From an uncultured Spirochaetales bacterium (GTDB taxonomy: Bacteria; Spirochaetota; Spirochaetia; Sphaerochaetales; Sphaerochaetaceae), in contig CADBSO010000008.1 of assembly GCA_902797395.1 (NCBI GenBank), positions 1 through 35,273 of the forward strand: 35,273 nucleotides of DNA, written 5' to 3'. The position numbers and the translations under genes were made by a program. Below, one piece after another: positions 9,610 through 18,241 of the stretch. Positions within the stretch are counted from its first letter, which is position 1, and each line of letters starts with the position of its first letter. The notes beneath the pieces were generated by a model. The model worked only from the letters and a program-made list of their open reading frames with translations. It was not told where the DNA came from and searched no databases.

Positions 9610-10733
9610 TTTTTGCCTCCCTCAGAGAAAATCATCACTTCCTCGGAACTTCCGAAAACAGTACCGCTCGGAACCACGCTGTCCTCATTGACTATGGAAT
9701 GGATCAGCTTGCTGTTCTTGCCAACCGAGCAATCGGGAAGAAGAATGGAATCCACTATTTCGGCGCCTTCCTCAACTCTTGCTCCGCATCCTATCACCGA
9801 ATTCACGACTTTTCCCTTCACTATGGCGCCATTGCACACCACGGATCTCGAAACAGAAGCCTTGCTTCCGATTATATGCGCCGGATAAAGCGATGATGCG
9901 CCCGAACGTATCTTGAAATTATCGTTGTAGAGATCGAACTCCGGGTTCTCCTTCAATATATCGAAATGCGCCTCATAATAGCTGTCAACGGTTCCGATAT
10001 CCTTCCAATAACCGCGGAACGGATAAGCGAACACCTGCGACTTGCTCGCAAGCAGACCCGGGATTATGTTCTTTCCGAAATCATGCTCCGATTTCGGGTC
10101 CTCGTGATCCGCAAGCAACGCCTTCTCCAAGGTCTTCCATGTGAATATGTAAATGCCCATCGAAGCCAGATTGCTCTTCGGCTGGGCAGGCTTTTCAGCG
10201 AATTCGGTTATCCTCCTATCGCCATCAATGCTCATGATCCCGAACCTGCTCGCCTCCGCCATCGGAACTTCCATGACCGAAACCGTCAGGTCAGCCTTCT
10301 TCTCCTTGTGGAAATCGAGCATCTTGCTGTAATTCATTTTGTAAAGATGATCGCCCGACAGAATCACGATGTATTCCGGAGAATAGGAATTCACAAAGTC
10401 GATATTATGGTATATGGCATCAGCAGTCCCCTCATACCACGCTCCGCCATTCTGAGTGGCATATGGAGGAAGTATGTGCACGCCGCCATCCGACTTGTCG
10501 AGATCCCATGCTTCGCCCGAACCTATGTACCTATTGAGCACCATCGGCCGGTATTGAATCAAAACCCCAACCGTATCAATGCCCGAGTTCACACAATTGG
10601 ACAAAGAGAAATCAATGATCCTGTACTTGCCGAAGAAGCTGACGGCAGGTTTGGCTATCTCATTCGTCAATGCTTTAAGCCTAGTACCCTGTCCGCCTGC
10701 AAGAAGCATGGCAATGCACTCCTTTTTTTTCAT
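9606..10733 (-). CDS. glgC: Glucose-1-phosphate adenylyltransferase, catalytic subunit
   Basis: Makes ADP-glucose and pyrophosphate from ATP and glucose 1-phosphate, the committed step of bacterial glycogen synthesis. The 375-residue product has the nucleotide loop GGQGTRL at residues 13-19, the [15 protein letters not shown] segment, [11 protein letters not shown], the metal-binding [16 protein letters not shown] and the GYWKDIGT sugar-phosphate motif. These are followed by a beta-helix C-terminal domain. Start ATG 10733 is set by a strong GGAGG (10741-10745) at 7-nt spacing. It lies 49 nt after glgP, with a small GC hairpin in that gap, and overlaps glgD. The usual length of this shorter (Firmicute-like) class is 370-390 residues. 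Confidence 0.97.
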   Translation of the reverse strand: MKKKECIAMLLAGGQGTRLKALTNEIAKPAVSFFGKYRIIDFSLSNCVNSGIDTVGVLIQYRPMVLNRYIGSGEAWDLDKSDGGVHILPPYATQNGGAWYEGTADAIYHNIDFVNSYSPEYIVILSGDHLYKMNYSKMLDFHKEKKADLTVSVMEVPMAEASRFGIMSIDGDRRITEFAEKPAQPKSNLASMGIYIFTWKTLEKALLADHEDPKSEHDFGKNIIPGLLASKSQVFAYPFRGYWKDIGTVDSYYEAHFDILKENPEFDLYNDNFKIRSGASSLYPAHIIGSKASVSRSVVCNGAIVKGKVVNSVIGCGARVEEGAEIVDSILLPDCSVGKNSKLIHSIVNEDSVVPSGTVFGSSEEVMIFSEGGKK

Positions 10734-10749
10734 ATATACACCTCCACAA

Positions 10750-10762
10750 GCGGCTGCGCCGC
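10750..10762 (-). other. GC hairpin in the glgP-glgC spacer
   Basis: A perfect 5-bp stem (GCGGC / GCCGC) with a 3-nt loop lies between the glgP stop and the glgC ribosome site. No T tract follows, so it is not a classical terminator. It may stabilise an mRNA end or tune read-through, because glgP and glgC are the only genes of the glg train separated by a real spacer. The role is inferred. Confidence 0.4.
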
Positions 10763-10782
10763 CATATTAGACTACAAAGCGA

Positions 10783-13215
10783 TCAAACGCCTTTGGTATT
10801 CCAAATATCCCGATCGTATTCCGCAATCGTTCTGTCGCTTGAGAAGAACCCGGATTTCGCTATATTGATAAGCGACATCCTGTTCCACACCTTGGAATCG
10901 CCATAGGTGTTTGACAATTCCATCCAAGCCCCGACATATGAATCGAAATCCTTCAAGACGAAGAACTCGTCATTCCTGCTCATAAGAGCATCATGAATTC
11001 CCCAGAAGCTCTGCCCCGACGAATTGAAGAACCCATCAACCAATTGACCGGTTATCTTCGAAAGGGTCCCATGACCAGACACGAACTGCCTGGAATTGTA
11101 CTCCCTGCTCCTAAGAGCATGAGCCACTTCCTCAGCAGTCATTCCGAAAATCTTGCAATTGTCGTTTCCGACAAGTCTTGAAATCTCAACGTTCGCGCCA
11201 TCAAGAGTTCCAAGAGTTATGGCGCCATTCATCATGAACTTCATGTTTCCCGTTCCGCTCGCTTCCATTCCGGCAGTGGAGATCTGCTCGCTTATGTCTG
11301 CCGCAGGATAGATCTGCTGAGCGACTGAGACGCAGAAATTCTCAATGAATACGACTTTGATGACCTTGCTCACTTTCTCATCGGAATTCACTTTGTCGGC
11401 AACCGAGCATATGAACTTGATGACCTCTTTCGCAAAATGATACCCTTGCGCGGCCTTTCCCGAGAAAATGAAAACACATGGATGCGGCAGCGTCACCGAC
11501 CCATCCTTTATGCCATTATACAGCCAAAGCACCTTGAAGGCATTGAGCAGCTGCCTTTTATACGCATGCATTCTTTTGACCTGTATGTCGAAAATCGAAT
11601 CGACATCAACATCGATGCCGGACTTTTTCGATATGTAGGATGCAAGCCGCGCTTTACTCTCGCGCTTGACAGCAGCCAGCTTCTCCAAAACCGACTTGTC
11701 ATTGGCATATTTCTCCAACCCGCTCAGCTTCTCCGGATCCTTCTTCCACGACTCGCCTATGCAATCCGTAATCAGCGAAGCCAAAGGCTTGTTCGACTGC
11801 ATGAGGAACCTCCTATGGGAAATTCCATTTGTCTTGTTGGAGAACTTGTCGGGATTCATAAGATAGAAGTCCTTGAAAAGATCTGCCTTCAGTATCTGCG
11901 AATGTATTTCCGCAACGCCATTCACATGATGCGATCCGATTATCGACAGATTCGCCATCCTGGTCATGCCATCGACGATTATCCCCATATTCCTGCAGTT
12001 ATTATACCAATCGCCAAGCTCGTTCCTAAGCATTTCCTTGAACCGCCTGTCTATCTCCTCGATTATCATGTATATTCTAGGCACAACGTGCTGCAGCATA
12101 TCAGACGGCCACTTCTCCAGAGCTTCGGGCAGAACGGTATGATTGGTATACGACACAACGCCTCTGGTTATATCCCACGCATCATCCCATTCAAGACCCT
12201 TGTCATCCAAAAGCACACGCATGAGTTCCGGTATGCAGAAAGCCGGATGAGTGTCGTTTATATGAATGCTCACATGCTTCGGCATATCAGCCCACGCATC
12301 ATTTCCATAAATGGATTCATATATGCGCAATATGGATGCGATTCCAGCGGATACCATCAGGTATTCCTGCTTTATCCTCAAAACCCTTCCGGAAGGCTGC
12401 CCATCCTCAGGATAGAGGATGCATGTTATAGCCTCGGCTTCGCTTTTCTTCGCCATAGCCTCGGCATACTTTCCATTATTGAATGCCTGCATATCAACAG
12501 TGTCATCCATCGGAAGCGCCTGGAAAATGCGCAAGCTTGTGATGTTCTTGCCGCCATACCCTACAATGGGAATATCATACGGAACCGCAAGCACGCTGTC
12601 ATAACCCTTATGTATGAAACCGAGCTTGCCGTTGTCATATGTCCTGTCGACCACACCGCCGAACTTGACTTCAACAGCCTCGGATGGCTTGGCCATTTCC
12701 CACGGATATTCGTTCGTAAGCCAAGCATCCGGCTGCTCTATCTGATAGCCGTTATCTATCCTCTGCTTGAAAAGGCCGAATCTGAAGCGCAACCCAACGC
12801 CATAACCGGCAATGCCAGTCGAAGCCATCGAATCAAGAAAACATGCCGACAGCCTTCCCAGTCCGCCGCTGCCCAGTCCCGGATCATTTTCCATCTCCGC
12901 CAAATCATAGAAATCAATTCCGAGATCCGAAAGTCCCTTGACAACCACATCAAGCAGCCCGAGATTTATAAGATAGTTCTCCAGCAGCTTGCCGATGAGG
13001 AATTCCATTGAAAAGTAGAAAACCATCTTCGTTTTGTTTTTCACAAAACGGCTCATGGTGTTTTCCTTGTCCTCAGCGGTCTCCCTCACTATGAGGCGAA
13101 CCAAAGACTCATACTTTTCTCTTGTTGTGCAATTCTTCAGCGGCTTTGAGAACAGGCTTACCGTTTCTTCCTCGTAATCCCTTTTGAACTGATCCTTTTT
13201 GTAATTCTTTTGCAT
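10783..13215 (-). CDS. glgP: Glycogen / maltodextrin phosphorylase (GT35)
   Basis: Releases glucose 1-phosphate from the non-reducing ends of alpha-glucan using pyridoxal phosphate. The 810-residue product has FYFSMEFLIGK near residue 69, GSGGLGRL, HINDTHPAF, the TNHTVLPEALEKW stretch, the KRMHAYKRQLLN segment and the cofactor site EASGTGNMKFMMNGA, with Lys659 as the Schiff-base lysine. The start at ATG 13215 (AGAGG 4 nt upstream) lies 107 nt inside glgB. It is supported because the helix KYESLVRLIVRE (residues about 34-45), needed by the family fold, is encoded inside the overlap. The next in-frame ATG (near residue 54) would remove it. Located between glgB and glgC, so synthesis and breakdown genes share a transcript. 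Confidence 0.97.
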   Translation of the reverse strand: MQKNYKKDQFKRDYEEETVSLFSKPLKNCTTREKYESLVRLIVRETAEDKENTMSRFVKNKTKMVFYFSMEFLIGKLLENYLINLGLLDVVVKGLSDLGIDFYDLAEMENDPGLGSGGLGRLSACFLDSMASTGIAGYGVGLRFRFGLFKQRIDNGYQIEQPDAWLTNEYPWEMAKPSEAVEVKFGGVVDRTYDNGKLGFIHKGYDSVLAVPYDIPIVGYGGKNITSLRIFQALPMDDTVDMQAFNNGKYAEAMAKKSEAEAITCILYPEDGQPSGRVLRIKQEYLMVSAGIASILRIYESIYGNDAWADMPKHVSIHINDTHPAFCIPELMRVLLDDKGLEWDDAWDITRGVVSYTNHTVLPEALEKWPSDMLQHVVPRIYMIIEEIDRRFKEMLRNELGDWYNNCRNMGIIVDGMTRMANLSIIGSHHVNGVAEIHSQILKADLFKDFYLMNPDKFSNKTNGISHRRFLMQSNKPLASLITDCIGESWKKDPEKLSGLEKYANDKSVLEKLAAVKRESKARLASYISKKSGIDVDVDSIFDIQVKRMHAYKRQLLNAFKVLWLYNGIKDGSVTLPHPCVFIFSGKAAQGYHFAKEVIKFICSVADKVNSDEKVSKVIKVVFIENFCVSVAQQIYPAADISEQISTAGMEASGTGNMKFMMNGAITLGTLDGANVEISRLVGNDNCKIFGMTAEEVAHALRSREYNSRQFVSGHGTLSKITGQLVDGFFNSSGQSFWGIHDALMSRNDEFFVLKDFDSYVGAWMELSNTYGDSKVWNRMSLINIAKSGFFSSDRTIAEYDRDIWNTKGV

Positions 13216-15100
13216 CTTTCCTCTTCTTCCTTTTAAGCACGGTTGCTCCCAGCGGCGGTATTCTCAAGACTATCGAATAATCTCTTCCATGATATGGAAC
13301 CTCTTCGGCTTCAATCATTCCGGTGTTCACGACACCGCTCCCTCCGAACTTCTCGCTATCCGTATTGAAAATCTCATAATATGTTCCGAGGCTGTCAACG
13401 CCGATCCTATACTCCTCGTAAGGATTGACCTCACAATTGAGAACGACATAGACGTTATCCTCGTCATTTCTGCCCATCCTGATATAACTGGCTACGCATT
13501 GCGCGCCATTATTGGCATCTATCCATGAAAAGCCTTCCCACGAATGATCAACCTCCCACAAGGCCTTTTCATTCAAATAAAGCTTGTTGAGCGCCTTCAC
13601 GAAATCATGATGCTTGCGGTGCGCCTCGAACTGATCGATTAAAAACCACTCCACGGACTCGTATTCATGCCATTCCGTCCATTGCGCCAGCTCGTTGCCC
13701 ATGAAATTCAGCTTTGCGCCCGGATGCGTCATCTGATACAGCATCAGAAGTCTGAGACCGGCGAACTTCCTCCAATAATCGCCAGGCATCTTCCCGATGA
13801 GGGAAGCCTTGCCATGCACTATCTCGTCGTGCGAGAAAGGCAAAACGAAATTCTCGCTATACGCATACATCATGGAGAAAGTCAGCAGATTGTGATTGCC
13901 TGGCCTATAGGGGAAATCCATTGAAAAATAATTTAGAGTATCATGCATCCAGCCCATATCCCACTTGTAATTGAACCCAAGCCCGCCGTTCTTTGGCGGA
14001 TATGTGACCAAAGGCCATGCCGTGCTCTCCTCAGCTATGAGACACGCTCCGGGATGAATGCTGCCGACCATATCCGAAAGCTCATGAAGGAACTCTATCG
14101 CCTCAAGGTTTCCCTCATCTCCGTATTTGTTGAATTTCTTCTGTTTCGGATCATCTATTCCGAAATTAAGATACAGCATGCTTGACACGCCATCAACGCG
14201 CATTGCATCCGCATGAAACTCGCCGAACCAATAGTTCGCATTCGACAAAAGGAACGAGCGCACTTCAGGTCTCCCGAAGTCGAACTTACCCGTTCCCCAA
14301 TTCGGATGCATGTCCTTCTCGTAAAGATAGTGTCCGTTGAATAAGGCAAGGCCATGGGAATCATAGCAGAAATGGCCAGGGACCCAATCAAGGATCACGG
14401 AAATCCCGCTCTGATGCGCGCAATCGATCAAATGCATCAGATCCTCCGGCTTGCCATACCTGCTTGTCGGCGAATAAAAACCGGTAACCTGATACCCCCA
14501 TGATGCATCAAGCGGATGCTCCATCACCGGAAGAATCTCCATATGGGTATAGCCCATCTCCTTGACATAATCCACCAGCTCCGCGGCCAATTCCGAATAT
14601 GTGTAAAAGCCGTCTTTCCCGTCCGTTCCGCTCGCATCATGCCTTTTCCAGCTGCCGAGATGAACCTCATATATGTTCTTAGGACGACCTGAGCCTTCAC
14701 GCACAGCCCTGCCCTTCATCCAGTCCGAATCGCTCCATTCGTATTTCGCAGTATGGACTATCGACGCAGTGGAAGGCCTCATCTCGGAATAAAACGCAAA
14801 CGGATCCGATTTCTCCAATGTCTTGCCGTTATCCGTTTCTATTATGTATTTGTAGATATCACCTTCGTGAACATCAGTGAAGAATCCGGTCCAAATCCCG
14901 GAGTTGCCAACAGGCTTAAGCTCATGATCCCACCGCCAATCATTGAAATTCCCGTAAACACGAACTTTCCTCGCTCCCGGAACCCACACGGTGAAATGCA
15001 CGCCGCCATCAGCGACATGCGATCCGAACGAGCGATACGCATAAAAATACCGGCCCTCATTAAAAAGGTAAATCTGGTCTTCGTCGATAATCTTCCCCAT
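13109..15100 (-). CDS. glgB: 1,4-alpha-glucan branching enzyme (GH13)
   Basis: Cuts alpha-1,4-glucan and transfers the piece to form alpha-1,6 branches. The 663-residue product has an N-terminal CBM48-like domain (VHFTVWVPGARKVRVYGNFN), then the GH13 barrel. The nucleophile Asp303 is in MRVDGVSS, the acid/base glutamate is in IAEEST and LPFSHDEIVHGK carries the third acid. The usual enzyme end is PPLGATVLK. Here a basic tail of about 40 residues follows, whose last 35 residues are encoded within glgP. ATG 15100 is preferred over the TTG at 15106. It is the first gene of the glycogen train, with a promoter about 30 nt upstream. The ribosome site is weak (CGGGA). Confidence 0.97.
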   Translation of the reverse strand: MGKIIDEDQIYLFNEGRYFYAYRSFGSHVADGGVHFTVWVPGARKVRVYGNFNDWRWDHELKPVGNSGIWTGFFTDVHEGDIYKYIIETDNGKTLEKSDPFAFYSEMRPSTASIVHTAKYEWSDSDWMKGRAVREGSGRPKNIYEVHLGSWKRHDASGTDGKDGFYTYSELAAELVDYVKEMGYTHMEILPVMEHPLDASWGYQVTGFYSPTSRYGKPEDLMHLIDCAHQSGISVILDWVPGHFCYDSHGLALFNGHYLYEKDMHPNWGTGKFDFGRPEVRSFLLSNANYWFGEFHADAMRVDGVSSMLYLNFGIDDPKQKKFNKYGDEGNLEAIEFLHELSDMVGSIHPGACLIAEESTAWPLVTYPPKNGGLGFNYKWDMGWMHDTLNYFSMDFPYRPGNHNLLTFSMMYAYSENFVLPFSHDEIVHGKASLIGKMPGDYWRKFAGLRLLMLYQMTHPGAKLNFMGNELAQWTEWHEYESVEWFLIDQFEAHRKHHDFVKALNKLYLNEKALWEVDHSWEGFSWIDANNGAQCVASYIRMGRNDEDNVYVVLNCEVNPYEEYRIGVDSLGTYYEIFNTDSEKFGGSGVVNTGMIEAEEVPYHGRDYSIVLRIPPLGATVLKRKKRKDAKELQKGSVQKGLRGRNGKPVLKAAEELHNKRKV

Positions 15101-15130
15101 ATGCAAATCCCGAAAATGGCTTTGGAGTTT

Positions 15131-15159
15131 ATTCTACTTTATAACAACAAGAAAATCAA
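15131..15159 (-). promoter_or_regulatory. Sigma70-type promoter of the glycogen operon
   Basis: On the minus strand, TTGATT (15154-15159) and TAGAAT (15131-15136) are separated by exactly 17 bp. Each matches the sigma70 consensus at four or five of six positions. The predicted transcript would start near 15124, about 24 nt before the glgB ATG at 15100. No other convincing promoter was found up to fprA, which suggests one transcript of nearly 15 kb. Confidence 0.7.
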
Positions 15160-15174
15160 CTGATTCCAGAGACC

Positions 15175-15199
15175 GCGCCGACGCAAATCACGCCGGCGC
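15175..15199 (-). terminator. GC-rich hairpin after the binding-protein gene
   Basis: A 9-bp stem with one G-T wobble (arms 15175-15183 and 15191-15199, 7-nt loop) lies 36 nt beyond the stop of the importer binding protein and just upstream of the glgB promoter. Its position fits a terminator, but no T run follows directly. It could be Rho-assisted, or simply a hairpin separating two operons. Confidence 0.5.
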
Positions 15200-15234
15200 C
15201 ATATAACCACACTCACCGATATCAGCCGGAGCAA

Positions 15235-16320
15235 TCATTCGCCCAACGGACGCCAAACCCTATCCATTATCCTCCCGGCATCGCTCTCCGTAACAATCAG
15301 CCCTATCCTGACATAATCATTGGCTATGGCTCTGAGCTCGCCCTCTGTCATGATATTGGAATACATTCCGAACGACATGAGCGCATTAAGCTCTATGTTC
15401 TTTTCCCTGCTTCCGCTATTAAGCCCCTCTTTGAGGAGGAAATCAGTCGCTTCTTCCGGATTCTCTCTCATCCAATCCAATGCATTCCTAATCGCGCGCG
15501 CCATCTTGCCGGCGGTAATAGGATTTTCCTTCACAAAAGTCCCATTCATCGTTATAGCGCAGCATATCTGATTCGTGCTCATTCCATCTTTCGAATTGAC
15601 TTTCCTAAGCCTTCCTTCACGAACCATGTCATACACGAACGATTCGCCCAAAATGGCGCAATCAACATCCCCTCTCTCCATGGCGGGAACAGAAGCGGAA
15701 TTCTCGATGACTTTTATTTCCACATCATGCAACGGGTCTATGCCATAAGCATCCAAAAGCCGAGCCGTAATGTTGAAATCACTCGCGCCGCGCCCATTCG
15801 GGCATGATATCCTCTTGCCTTTCAAATCCTCAATGTATTTGATCGGACTATTTGCAGGAACAACAAGCGTCTTGCATCCGGAAAGCCTATGGGCGCCCCC
15901 AACAAATACCAAATCCGTCCCGTTCACCGCCGGCACAAGTTGCTTTGAGATATGACCAATGGCAACATCAGCCTTGCCAAGCCCAAGCGCCTCGACATCG
16001 CTTTTGCCCTTGAATCCCTCTACCTTAAGACCTTCTTTCGCATAAAAGCCCTTCTTATCAGCAACCACAACGCCGGCAGTGCATCCGTCACTGATAAAAT
16101 ACCTGAGCGTATCATTATACCGCGGCTCTTTTTTCCAAGTCTCCAATTCCTCCTCCGCATTCGCGAACTTCAAGACGGATGACGCCGCAGGCGATACCGA
16201 TCCTGATTGGCTTCCTTGCGAACCTGACTGCATTTTCTTCGCGCATGAGAAGAGAAAAACGAAAAATGTGAAAGCCACCGCGCAGACAACAGCGCTGCGC
16301 ATGAATCTGTTTGATACCAT
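15235..16320 (-). CDS. NitT/TauT-type ABC transporter substrate-binding lipoprotein
   Basis: Extracytoplasmic binding protein for a small compound, of the NMT1/SsuA-like class (nitrate, sulfonate, bicarbonate and thiamine-precursor importers). The 361-residue product has a signal peptide ending in LFSC with Cys26 as the lipid-anchored residue, then a Ser/Gly-rich linker. The periplasmic-binding fold follows: the VVADKKGFYAKEGLKVE start typical of this class, DVAIGHISKQL, IEDLKGKRISCPNGRG, ERGDVDCAILGESF. The start is ATG 16320 (GGAG at 16329-16332, 8 nt away) rather than the TTG at 16326. It belongs with the permease and ATPase upstream but is separated from them by a 228-nt repeat-bearing gap. 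The ligand cannot be named; it lacks an obvious match to any single substrate class. Confidence 0.85.
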   Translation of the reverse strand: MVSNRFMRSAVVCAVAFTFFVFLFSCAKKMQSGSQGSQSGSVSPAASSVLKFANAEEELETWKKEPRYNDTLRYFISDGCTAGVVVADKKGFYAKEGLKVEGFKGKSDVEALGLGKADVAIGHISKQLVPAVNGTDLVFVGGAHRLSGCKTLVVPANSPIKYIEDLKGKRISCPNGRGASDFNITARLLDAYGIDPLHDVEIKVIENSASVPAMERGDVDCAILGESFVYDMVREGRLRKVNSKDGMSTNQICCAITMNGTFVKENPITAGKMARAIRNALDWMRENPEEATDFLLKEGLNSGSREKNIELNALMSFGMYSNIMTEGELRAIANDYVRIGLIVTESDAGRIMDRVWRPLGE

Positions 16321-16345
16321 AATCAAATCTCCTTATCTGATCATC

Positions 16346-16417
16346 TAAGAGGTTTTTTCAAAACTCATTTCAAAATGATGCGAAATCCATTTTAAACCAG
16401 GACATTTTCCAAGAAAA
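16346..16417. repeat. Dispersed intergenic repeat, copy A
   Basis: These 72 nt align without gaps to 35110-35181. The first 39 nt are identical, and the remaining 33 differ at 11 positions, all transitions. The unit contains GAGGTTTTTTCAAAA and CATTTCAAAATG, both able to fold as small hairpins. It lies between the importer ATPase gene and the binding-protein gene, inside what should be one operon. Confidence 0.85.
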
Positions 16418-16424
16418 CATCTTT

Positions 16425-16538
16425 AAGGGCGCTTCTAAAAACCTCAGAGTGCGATTTCGCCAATGTCTTTCAGGTCTGAAAACCGCCTCTGAAACCCACA
16501 GGCGCTTTTTGGACAGCAAGTTTTTTAGAAGCGCCCTT
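16425..16538. repeat. 17-bp perfect inverted repeat with 80-nt loop
   Basis: AAGGGCGCTTCTAAAAA at 16425-16441 is exactly complementary to 16522-16538. The 80-nt interior holds further short palindromes, such as CTTTCAGGTCTGAAA near 16477. It lies directly beside repeat copy A and ends 10 nt from the ATPase stop, so the pair looks like one composite palindromic element. It could act as an mRNA stabiliser or partial terminator between ATPase and binding protein. Function is inferred. Confidence 0.8.
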
Positions 16539-16548
16539 GAGGCGTTCC

Positions 16549-17310
16549 TCAGGAACCATTCCCGGACAATCCGTTCAAAATCTCATTCCTGTATGCAACA
16601 AACGCATCGCTATCCCTGCGTCTTCTATATGGGATGTCAATCGGAATAATCCTCTTCACCCGGCCCGGATTCGGCCGCATGAGAATCACTTTCGTGCTCA
16701 TATACACAGCCTCATCAACATCATGCGTAACCATTATGGCCAGCGAACCGCTTCCGCTCCACATGTCCAGAATCTCATCCTGCATGCTCATCCTGGTGAT
16801 GGCATCCAATGCGGAAAGAGGCTCATCAAGAAGAAGAATTTTCGGATTGCATATCAATGTCCTCGCCAAAGCAACACGCTGCCTCATTCCTCCGGAAAGC
16901 GCAGACGGATAGGAATTAGCAAACTTCTCGAGACCTATCTTCCTGACATACTCATCCACCTTCGCCTTGTTTTCCCTCGCCCTTCCCGACATTTTGAATG
17001 AAAAACCTATGTTCTGCGCAACAGTCAAATACGGAAAAAGCGAATATTCCTGAAAGACCATCCCGCGTTCCTTCGACGGACCTTTTACAACCTGCGAATC
17101 CACGGACACCAATCCAGCTGTAGGATTCACAAGACCGGCTATCATCCTCAATATTGTTGATTTCCCGCATCCTGAGCGTCCGACTATGGATACGAACTCG
17201 CCATCATGACACGAAAAGCTGACGTTTTCCACCGCACTGATCCTATCGCCTTTTCCATGCGGGGAATCAAAGCTCTTGCTCACATCATTCAAAACAAGCT
17301 CAGTTGCCAT
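16549..17310 (-). CDS. NitT/TauT-type ABC transporter ATP-binding protein
   Basis: Cytoplasmic ATPase powering the importer (SsuB/TauB/NrtD-like). The 253-residue product has Walker A GRSGCGKST (44-52), the Q-loop VFQEYSLFPYLTV, the ABC signature LSGGMRQRVALAR (from 138), Walker B ILLLDEP (158-164) and the switch histidine in MVTHDVDEA. LFPYLTV and DEPLSALD are typical of this subfamily. Start ATG 17310 has a GAGGTGG ribosome site and overlaps the permease stop by 11 nt, so the two are probably translationally coupled. It is followed by the palindromic repeat block, after which comes the binding-protein gene. Confidence 0.93.
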   Translation of the reverse strand: MATELVLNDVSKSFDSPHGKGDRISAVENVSFSCHDGEFVSIVGRSGCGKSTILRMIAGLVNPTAGLVSVDSQVVKGPSKERGMVFQEYSLFPYLTVAQNIGFSFKMSGRARENKAKVDEYVRKIGLEKFANSYPSALSGGMRQRVALARTLICNPKILLLDEPLSALDAITRMSMQDEILDMWSGSGSLAIMVTHDVDEAVYMSTKVILMRPNPGRVKRIIPIDIPYRRRRDSDAFVAYRNEILNGLSGNGS

Positions 17311-18241
17311 TTTCCCACCTCAGAAAATGCTTTTTGCATTTTTTCAGCGTAAAATTGACCAGATTGAACAGCACGCAAATCGTTATGATCGCCACATACA
17401 TCCTATTGAACATAGCCCATGCCTTCGCCCATTCGATATACCAGCCCAAACCAGCCTCAACCCCAATCATCTCGGCTATTATCAGCGTTATGCATGCAGA
17501 AGTCATGCCGGATGAAAGACCTTGGAATATGCTCGGAAGGGATGAGGGAATCACAACTCTGAAAACTATCTGGAGTTCACTCGCCCCAAGTATGCGCGCC
17601 GAGTCCAAATGCTCCTTTTTCACATTCATCACGCCTATCAGCGTCGATAAGGACACGTTATACCATACCCCTAACGCAATGATGAATACCGACCCTGAAA
17701 AAAGCGTTTTCGCCAATATCATCGAAAGAGGAATCCATGTGGCCGGCGGAATCGGCCCCAAAACATTCAGAACCGGCTCGATCCAATATCTTACGCTTTT
17801 CGAATAACCCGCAACCACCCCAGTGGCAACGCCGGCAAGCGCTCCCACAACATAGCTGACCAATAGAAGACGCAAGGAAAAAAGAGTGCTTTTCAGCAAC
17901 ATAGGCCAATCCGCAACGGCTGAATTTATTATGTCATTAAACCACGGTATGAAAGGATACGTCAGCCGCCCCGTCTTCAGAGTAAGGACATCGAATAAGG
18001 CCAGAAAAACGTAGACAGCGCAAAATATCGGCGCTCTGTACGACAACCTGTTAAAAAGCCTCAATCCTTTGTCCTTTCTCAGAAATGAAAACAAGGCAAA
18101 TGCCGAATATGCGACAATCCCTGCCGTAAGAACAATAAAATAACGCTCCGGAAAAGCATTTTCCCTAACATTCGGCAGCAAGAAATATTCAATAGACGCC
18201 AAGGCATAGCCAAGCAAAGGCAAGAAAACCCTAATCATCAC
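17300..18241 (-). CDS. NitT/TauT-type ABC transporter permease
   Basis: Membrane subunit of the importer. The 313-residue product has a C-terminal BPD_transp_1 domain of about 200 residues with several membrane helices. Its EAA coupling loop (HLDSARILGASELQIVFRVVIP) contacts the ATPase. The N-terminal 100 residues add about three further hydrophobic helices beyond the usual SsuC/TauC permease of about 250 residues, with short polar loops (LRKDKGLRLFNR). The gene begins at ATG 18241, overlapping the reductase stop by 4 nt. It overlaps the ATPase gene by 11 nt at its other end. The tight coupling to the reductase gene is the main clue to function. Confidence 0.9.
   Translation of the reverse strand: MMIRVFLPLLGYALASIEYFLLPNVRENAFPERYFIVLTAGIVAYSAFALFSFLRKDKGLRLFNRLSYRAPIFCAVYVFLALFDVLTLKTGRLTYPFIPWFNDIINSAVADWPMLLKSTLFSLRLLLVSYVVGALAGVATGVVAGYSKSVRYWIEPVLNVLGPIPPATWIPLSMILAKTLFSGSVFIIALGVWYNVSLSTLIGVMNVKKEHLDSARILGASELQIVFRVVIPSSLPSIFQGLSSGMTSACITLIIAEMIGVEAGLGWYIEWAKAWAMFNRMYVAIITICVLFNLVNFTLKKCKKHFLRWENGN

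Noticed and set aside
11437-13011. 524-codon open frame on the plus strand opposite glgP
   Set aside because: Lies wholly antisense to a certain gene, has no recognisable domain or good start context, and its length follows from codon bias of the real strand. The same applies to 5979-6932, 31330-32280 and 9966-10868.
16376-16396. Six-codon reading frame starting with two ATG codons inside both repeat copies, each ending in a stop after Phe
   Set aside because: Two of the four variable codons change the residue and the frame is too short to judge. An AAGAGG lies upstream, but there is no evidence of translation; conservation of the stop may be chance.
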